A program made the translations under genes and the position numbers. From Hydnum rufescens UP504 (Eukaryota > Basidiomycota > Agaricomycetes > Cantharellales > Hydnaceae), in NCBI GenBank assembly GCA_014904985.1, contig MU128992.1:201387-229396 (forward strand): DNA of 28,010 nucleotides, in the 5' to 3' direction. Shown here piece by piece: positions 22,633 to 28,010 of this stretch. The notes below the pieces were generated by a model. It did not search any database, was not told where the DNA came from, and saw only the letters and a list, made by a program, of their open reading frames with translations. Each line of letters starts with the position of its first letter. The stretch's first letter is position 1.

Positions 22633-24077
22633 TGATCTCCCCCTGAGCAGATGCCTTTGTTCTAATTTAGACACTAGTAGACATGCATCCACAATAGCAC
22701 CATTATTATTGGATTATTATTGGATCTAGACAACATTAGACACCTATTAGTACTGCCACCAGAGGTCTTGGGCTCAAAATGTTGATTTAGACACCAGTAG
22801 ACACACAGTAAGGATGATAGACACCTCTAAGGCTCCAGAAAATATCTTATTAGACATGCCTAAATTAGACCTGTAACACTCTCCAGCCAGTGAACAAACC
22901 CTCCTGGGTGGTGCCTGCAGTGGGCTATTTTAGACATGTCTATATAGTGAACTTAGAAAAAAAATTCCCCAAAAATACCCCTCAGGCATGTCTTAGACAT
23001 GCCTATACTCAGAACACCTCTTAGGTGGTTTGCAGATGCAAACTCAAACCACCTAAGAGGTACTATTTTGAGCATGCATTAGGTGCCAGATCAATGGCTT
23101 TTTGGTCAACTCATGATAGAAAGAAGAGGATATAGATTCCCTGGCCCTAATTTTCCCTGGCACCATGATGGCCAGCATGGTTAGTAGTAACCAATCCAAT
23201 ACATTTGTGTCTTTGGTGATATTAATCATGTGGCATTTTCCCCTATAATTGCTAGGCATGATTCAATGGGGATTGTTGTCCATGGATTCATTGATGGATA
23301 TTCCTGTTTAATCACTGCTCTCTGCACCAGCAACCACAACAGGGCACATACAGTCCTTGATGTCTTCCTTGATGGTGTTAGGATGTATGGCATTCCTTCA
23401 AGAGTTTGAGGAGACCATGGCACTGAAAATCTACAAGTTGCTGGGTTTATGGAGCATCACCAAGGTGCTGATAGGGGGTCATACATATGGGGAAGGTGAC
23501 TTTCTTTTACACCTTAGACCACTTCCATCTGATTATCCTCTCACTTTCTGCCCACCCATGCAGGAGTGTTCACAATGTCACAATTGAGTGTCTCTGGGTT
23601 GATTTCACCATCCAGCTTGGGGCCAAATGGGCTGAGTTCTTCACATCATTGGAGCTCTGCCAGAGTCTTGAAATCAACAATCACAATGACATCTGGCTCC
23701 TTCACTACCTTTTCCTCTCTGACATCAATGATGAGATTGACTTTTTCATCCAAACATGGAACTCACACTGGATGCAGATTAAGGGTGAGCAGGCCAGATC
23801 CCCAGTGGACATGTTTGGATTTGACATGCTGGTTCATGGAATATGAGGTGATATCCTATCTGAAAATGATCAGGAGTTGGTTGCTAGGGACACTTTGTCC
23901 ACTGATGAACTTGGAACATTTGGTGTTGACTTTGATGCTCTTCAAGAGCCTGGGTTGGCTCAGTCACACCTTTCTAATAATCACATAACAGCAGGCACTT
24001 CATCATGGATTGGAAGAAGGGGTCCACCAGACAACATGAATGAGGTTCGGGTTGACCCCCAGAGGCTGACATAGCTC

Positions 24078-24483
24078 AGGAAACTTTAAACAATCTGTAT
24101 GTTTATATTTCTCCTTTTCTTGGTCTTTCAGGATTAGAGGACATGCCACAATGTTGAGTCCATTCACTTGCTTTTGTTTGAGGCTGCCATCCAAATTTTT
24201 AAGAGGCATTCCTCTTTGCATTTTCACTCCTTTTGCCATTCAACCATTCCCAGTCATTCCTAGACAGTTAGTTGCTCTGTGGATAATCAGAGACCACTGG
24301 CTCTATCATGGAGTGTATATACAATGGCCAATCTAGCACAGTGGCCAGCCAAGAGCAGTGTGGAAGATAAAACCATCCAGTATCAGAAAATGCGAAATCA
24401 CACCACTCCCAGCCTTTGGAGGATCACATGACCAATTACGAAATTAATTATGGTGATGCACAGAAATCAAATTCGTTCTATAA
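24078..24483. other. CpG-poor stretch downstream of the dead transposase
   Basis: It may hold further 3' exon remnants of the transposon gene. GTATGTTTATA (near 24096) to TTTCAG (24131) looks like an intron. Nothing else was recognised. Confidence 0.3.
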
Positions 24484-24890
24484 CTCCGTCAGTTTTGATC
24501 AGAGAGGTACGCCCATATAACGCTTAGAAAGCTACGATTCACACCTTTCGAACGGTACCAAACACAAGTCGAACGGACCAAAACTGCACTCTCCAGGCCA
24601 ATTTTACTACCAAAATCTGGGATTTCCAGTAAAAAACGCATTTCTCCGTCAGTTCGCATTAAATCCTCTCGAAACAACCGCGCCTAGAAAGATATAAAAA
24701 ATCCGCATCCAACGGTACTGATCACGCGAAGAACAAATCAAAACTGAGCTCTCCAGAACAATATTACTATCAGAATCAACACCCATCAGTAAAAACGAAT
24801 TTCTCTGTCAGTTTACACTGGATCTGCTCGGAACCACCGCGCCCAGAAAGCTGTTAAAAGTCCGCATCCAATGATACTAAGAACGTCTAT
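24484..24890. repeat. Diverged ~160-bp tandem satellite, about 2.5 copies
   Basis: CTCCGTCAGTT-type starts occur near 24485, 24645 and 24806. Each is followed at similar distance by a TAGAAAG/CAGAAAG segment, a CCGCATCCAA or equivalent block, and AAAACTG(C/A)(A/G)CTCTCCAG. The block is CpG-rich, unlike the surrounding repeat DNA. Spacing is about 159-161 bases. Confidence 0.65.
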
Positions 24891-25029
24891 TACGGATGCA
24901 AACTGCTGTTTCTGCATTGAATCCCATCCCATGCACTTGTCCCCATTATCAACCAACAACAAAACACCTTAACCACTGGACTATGCTCAAATTAATTTCC
25001 AAAACCCGGAGATATCCTTTCATTTCGCC

Positions 25030-25700
25030 TCCAGAATGCTCCATATGGTCAGTGACCACATGCTCCAAGCATTCCACATGCTCAGCAAATTGGTGACATC
25101 ACCCCTCCCCATGATTCCTTTTGTTCTCTTTATGAATGACATCACTATGACATCACCCCTCATGATTCCTTTTGTTCTCTTTATGAATGACTCAGCTATG
25201 ACTGCATTATTACATCATCTTGTTATTTTTCTTTTGTTCTCACCTATGACTCACATATGACTCACCCATGGGGGAGTCATATTTCTTAAACACAGCCACC
25301 TTCAGAAAGGTATAAAAGCTGGTAGATTTCCTGTATCCCCACACAATCATCTCCTCTCTGGAAATCATCACTGTCAACCACTGTCAACTTTTCTGCTTGC
25401 CTCTAAAGAACAGTCTATCTATAAGCCATCTGGAGCTAAGTCATCTTCAAGGTTGTTGAGACAAAGCCACTGGTAGCCCTCTACGTGAATCACTAAAAGC
25501 CAAGGATAGTTGCAGGACCTAAGGTTAGAGTTGCTGGACATCCAAGGAAAAGTGAGCATAACGAAATATGTATCAGGTTTTGAAGAAAGAAGAAAGAAAC
25601 GTACTAACAAGACTAACCAAGCACTGACCAGTCTATAACCCACAGATATCCGCATTTTGACCAGGAGAATGTAAACAAGAATACACAAATATCAGTAAAC
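25030..25700 (+). mobile_element. LTR- or promoter-like segment, uncertain
   Basis: It contains the TGACATCACCCC and CATGATTCC words shared in style with the 16978 LTR candidate, a TATA-like GGTATAAAAGCTGG near 25307, then a pyrimidine-rich CACACAATCATCTCCTCTC stretch. The ends are not defined and no retroelement genes are adjacent. Confidence 0.3.
25111..25192. repeat. Two tandem 51-bp repeats
   Basis: ATGATTCCTTTTGTTCTCTT starts at 25111 and 25162. Both copies continue TTATGAATGAC, with ATGACATCACCCC(T) between them. Confidence 0.85.
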
Positions 25701-25721
25701 AGACCAACACAACACGAACAA

Positions 25722-25843
25722 TGTATAAGCCTTTCCACAAGCATCCCAGACATATAAGCCTTTCTATAAGCATCCCACATGATGTATAAGCCTTTCTACA
25801 AGCATCACAGATGTATAAGCCTTTCTATAAGCATCCCAAACAA
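25722..25843. repeat. Four tandem ~30-bp repeats
   Basis: TATAAGCCTTTCTATAAGCA and variants begin at about 25723, 25752, 25784 and 25813, each ending CATCCCA or CATCACA. Confidence 0.9.
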
Positions 25844-25986
25844 TATATCATTGACTACAGCTAGTCCATATCCCTTCCTATTCCCCACTGAACACCATAC
25901 ACGTCTTGCAGAGTGTGATCAACCATTGAAGCGAACCAGCCCAACGAATAACAACAGAAATACAGTCTCCCATCTACACACTGGCT

Positions 25987-26193
25987 GAACCAGATTTTGA
26001 TTTGACAGTCATCGGAGCTCCCAACCCTTCTTCTATAGCAGTGAAGGTGATGATTCAAGCAGCTGATGCTGCAGAGGCTGTTCATGCTCATTGGAAAAAT
26101 GACACTGAGTGGTCTGATGCTCAAGGGGGCAGTCAATGCTCAGGAGTGTCAGTTGCAACAACACATCACTTGCAGCAATTTGCCATAGAATAG
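25987..26193 (+). pseudogene. Possible coding remnant, family unknown
   Basis: A frame encodes EPDFDLTVIGAPNPSSIAVK, AADAAEAVHAHWKND and VATTHHLQQFAIE, then stops. The composition looks like real protein, but there is no start codon, no recognised domain, and the frame ends 10 bases before the terminus of the element at 26203. It may be the last exon of a gene or a relic cut by that insertion. Confidence 0.25.
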
Positions 26194-26202
26194 ATATATC
26201 AA

Positions 26203-26460
26203 CACCTAACACACCCTCAAAAAGGTACCTCTTAGGTGGGTTCTGGTTGCATTGGGATATGACCTAAGAGGTGGTTTTTATATAGGCATGCCTAGGCAGC
26301 ATCTAAAGGTGTTCAGAAGATGAAAAAATTTTAAGTCCCTATAATAGGCATGCCTATCTGTGCCTGCCACATGTGCTGCTCCCAGGCTTTTTAACTATTT
26401 GATAGGCATTCTGGGGTTGATTTAGGCATGCCCAAATCAGTTGTGTCTAACAGTGTTGCT
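26203..26460 (+). mobile_element. Single diverged end of a foldback element related to the 4.6-kb palindrome
   Basis: CACCTAACACACCCTCAAAA followed by GTACCTCTTAGGTGG matches the terminus at 18480 base for base apart from a few changes. The downstream order is also conserved: the complementary ACCTAAGAGGTGG, then TATAGGCATGCCTA where the other has TATAGGCATGTCTA, AAAGGTGTTC, a T/A-rich run, and TTTAGGCATG. No inverted partner or decamer array is present in the window, so this copy is truncated or its other end lies beyond 28010. Confidence 0.75.
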
Positions 26461-26479
26461 GGACCCCAGGTCAGACCTG

Positions 26480-27245
26480 GGTCAGACCTGGGGTCTTTAC
26501 CCCTATCAGCACATGAAGGTCAAACCATTCAGGCAACCAATTGGACTGATTTAACATAATATGACATAATGTGGTATCAAACTCATGAACTAGTAGTACT
26601 TTCACTCCCAACCTGCCAGCCTGTAGCTTCTGCCAGGGTGGAATCCAATTCAAGATTCACTTGCTGTGTCATTAAGTTGGCAAACTCCTCTGCCATAGCA
26701 TTCTGCTTCCCCTGGAACCAATATGGGGTCCATGTGTCATCCAATGTTAAATTGAACACCTCCTTGAGGGTCCACTTGTGACCATTTATTGAGATATGCT
26801 AGGAAGTGAGCAGTGTGAGTCATAATATTCAGATCTATCCCAAAAGTCATACCTGGGAATTGGGTGGCAGCTCAACAGGGGACATGGAGCTCATCATTGG
26901 TGAAATATCTGTGTCTCCCTCTAAATTGGCAAGTAATGAATTCCTCATCACAATATATCCAATCATCTCCTCTGGGTCAGGTCCACAACTATTAACAGGA
27001 TCCAAGCATGTGCCACTGGGATCACTGTCTGTAGTGGAAATAGGAAGACCAAATGCTTGTTTTGCACATTTTCATGCAGAGCCATCTTTGCTGTGCTGCC
27101 ACTGGAGGTCAAGGTGAATAGTAGATGCCATAACCATCTTATTGACTGAGAGTCTGTTGCAGGCTGCAGTTTTTGTCCCCCCAGTCTCACTGAAGAACCA
27201 CTCAGTCACTGCTTGAAGTTGATTGAGATGAATTGGAGAGACCGC
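26480..27245 (-). pseudogene. CpG-poor decayed coding sequence, family unknown
   Basis: Read right to left, fragments in shifting frames look like protein: AVTEWFFSETGGTKTAACNR, STIHLDLQWQHSKDGSA, then after a stop DPEEMIGYIVMRNSLLANLE, a possible intron near 26850-26800, and LKEVFNLTLDDTW with QNAMAEEFANLMTQQVNLEL. The first fragment stays open rightwards into the CpG-rich DNA beyond 27245. I do not recognise the family. A degraded transposon protein is likely from context. Confidence 0.4.
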
Positions 27246-28010
27246 GAAAATGTGGAGAATTTGGGGACCTAGCGAGCGATAGGTTCCAATTCCCGCTGAT
27301 GGGACGCCAAACTCGGCAACTGCCGAGCCCATCCGTGAATTATGCTCTTGCCTTTGCTGTCCGCAATAAGGATAAATAATCAATGTACTGGGCCCCACAG
27401 CGACCGGGGTCTGCGGCGAGTGTCCATTACGAAATCGACCGAGAACCCTATTTGGAGACGGAGACAAGTGACCCCTGTGAGGCTATGCCGACAACCTCGC
27501 CAATCTACCTCCTGGATCCGAGCTTAAGCTCACAAAAATACTAAGGACTTCTTCTCGGGTTCTTTCTGCCGTCACTTGTTCACCTGAGCTACTCTAAGTC
27601 TCACCGATCCGAATTCGTCCTCACCCGCTTAGTAATCAGGGAGAGATTCCGCTCGAACGCCCGTTAGTAATGCCGTGCCGCTGAGCGCTACTCACCGAGA
27701 ATACTCATCTCTTTTCTCACCAGTACTACAGCACTGGTATCTAAAGATTCTCCTATTTTCCTGTAGTTTCTCTACCTTCTTGTAAATACTATAAAAGAGC
27801 AGGGTTGCCAACAAGGATAAGGACGTTCCTATTACATCCTTCCCGCCTTTCCACTTGAGCTCTCGATCTTTCAAGTCCACCCTCACCCGCTTAGTAATCA
27901 GGGGGAGGAATCGTTTCCAGGCCGCTACTTTCACTAGGGTATCCCCATGTTGGTATCGACCCTTTCCGACTCTCCTCCCTTACCTGGGAGTTATCTGAAG
28001 CTTCTGTTGA
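27246..28010. other. CpG-rich segment with a 23-bp direct repeat; possible small minus-strand ORF
   Basis: CCTCACCCGCTTAGTAATCAGGG parts occur at 27619-27641 and 27881-27903, 262 bases apart, with a partial third near 27660. A minus-strand frame at 27934-27692 encodes 80 residues with one likely membrane segment (VIGTSLSLLATLLFYSIY) flanked by Lys/Arg. It is unrecognised and may be a by-product of the repeat. The window ends here. Confidence 0.3.

Larger units (their letters stand above)
18480..23085. mobile_element. 4.6-kb composite foldback transposon (giant palindrome) with target duplication
   Basis: The two halves are reverse complements along nearly their whole length about a centre between 20783 and 20784, with a few scattered differences and about 2 bp of net length change. 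The ends are CACCTAATGCA and GCATTAGGTG. CCAGATCA (9 bases if the preceding G is counted) directly flanks both sides, at 18471-18479 and 23085-23093. Deleting the element and one copy rejoins the transposase frame (VEPD then QWLFGQ). Order from each end: a terminal hairpin (ACCTCTTAGGTGG and its complement), scattered GTCTAA words, a decamer array, an inner copy of the terminal repeat, then about 1.6 kb of non-coding arm. There is no transposase gene, so it is non-autonomous. The 8-9 bp duplication fits hAT or Mutator-like mobilisation. Confidence 0.9.
20784..23085 (-). repeat. Right arm of the palindrome
   Basis: Mirror image of the left arm. Differences include CTAATAGTCC versus CTCATAGTCC near 22060 and CCCAGCGG versus CCCAGGAG near 22102. 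These show the arms have diverged slightly and are not a copying artefact of one read. Confidence 0.9.
17744..24077 (+). pseudogene. Decayed integrase-core (DDE, HHDGQHG-type) transposase gene, split by a 4.6-kb insertion
   Basis: The left part (17744-18479) encodes ERVGNALYYYMTSFG, then LLGAEINHEYSTAVESSHHG, DQEWLTWAIEIRDTSKIA and DEELDNAITRL. The right part (23086-24077) encodes GPNFPWHHDGQHG, HGFIDGYS, GDHGTEN, CLWVDFTIQLGAKWAEFF, MFGFDMLVHG and TSSWIGRRGPPDNMNEV, in the same order as agaricomycete integrase-core proteins. The D, D and E positions are HHDG, GDHG and IECLW. Introns are recognisable near 17849-17914, 23189-23260 and 23505-23563. In-frame TGA codons sit where relatives have Arg (after ETG near 18061, after TRL near 18361, before GDHG near 23407, after VHGI near 23845), and a one-base loss lies near 23270. 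The foldback element at 18480-23085 separates the two parts. The gene is dead; the true start and end are uncertain. Confidence 0.8.

Noticed and set aside
18480..23085. Palindrome as an assembly or sequencing artefact
   Set aside because: The outer flanks differ, a target duplication is present, the arms carry scattered differences, and a related end exists at 26203. A fold-back read error would give identical arms and no target duplication.
1..28010. tRNA, rRNA or riboswitch genes
   Set aside because: I saw no cloverleaf-compatible A and B boxes or rRNA core sequence by eye; a dedicated scan was not possible.

Overview
The window is nuclear DNA of a filamentous fungus, most likely a mushroom-forming basidiomycete (Agaricomycetes). 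The evidence is the many 49-79 nt GT-AG introns, a NACHT-WD40 NLR-type gene with the arrangement common in agaricomycetes, a CCC2/ATP7-type copper ATPase, a fungal HNH-domain gene, and a degenerate 'HHDGQHG' integrase-core transposon gene. Species cannot be told from sequence alone. CpG-rich gene islands alternate sharply with long CpG-poor blocks of repeats, as expected where cytosine methylation and deamination act on repeats.

Layout. 1-920: a CATG-centred tandem array and two small inverted-repeat elements. 1180-6365 (-): a large NACHT-WD40 gene. Its five-to-seven N-terminal exons look intact, but its 3' WD40 exon (12 nearly identical 43-residue repeats) is broken by stops and frameshifts. 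6366-8450: a long intergenic stretch. 8451-12308 (+): an eight-exon copper-transporting P1B ATPase whose frame is broken once by a 4-bp CGAT duplication. 12441-13882 (-): a poorly resolved, unrecognised multi-exon gene with a trace of an HNH motif. 14229-15483 (+): a six-exon, 320-residue HNH-family protein with apparently altered catalytic histidines, divergent from the previous gene across a 346-bp gap.

15600-27240 is a repeat and transposon graveyard: a duplicated AT-rich block, a probable solo LTR, and a decayed integrase-core transposase gene (about 17.74-24.08 kb). That gene is split by a 4.6-kb foldback element (18480-23085), a near-perfect giant palindrome with a target-site duplication. 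The ends of the foldback carry arrays of a self-complementary decamer, and a copy of the terminal repeat recurs inside each arm. A diverged relative of its terminus lies at 26203. A roughly 160-bp satellite, another LTR/promoter-like segment and coding remnants fill the rest. From about 27.25 kb the sequence becomes CpG-rich again.

The strongest leads are the composite foldback element and its CATG-centred decamer arrays, the two hypervariable positions in otherwise invariant WD40 repeats, the CpG boundary inside the NLR gene, and the CGAT frameshift in the copper pump. All gene models are hand-spliced from consensus sites and family resemblance. No search or alignment was run.
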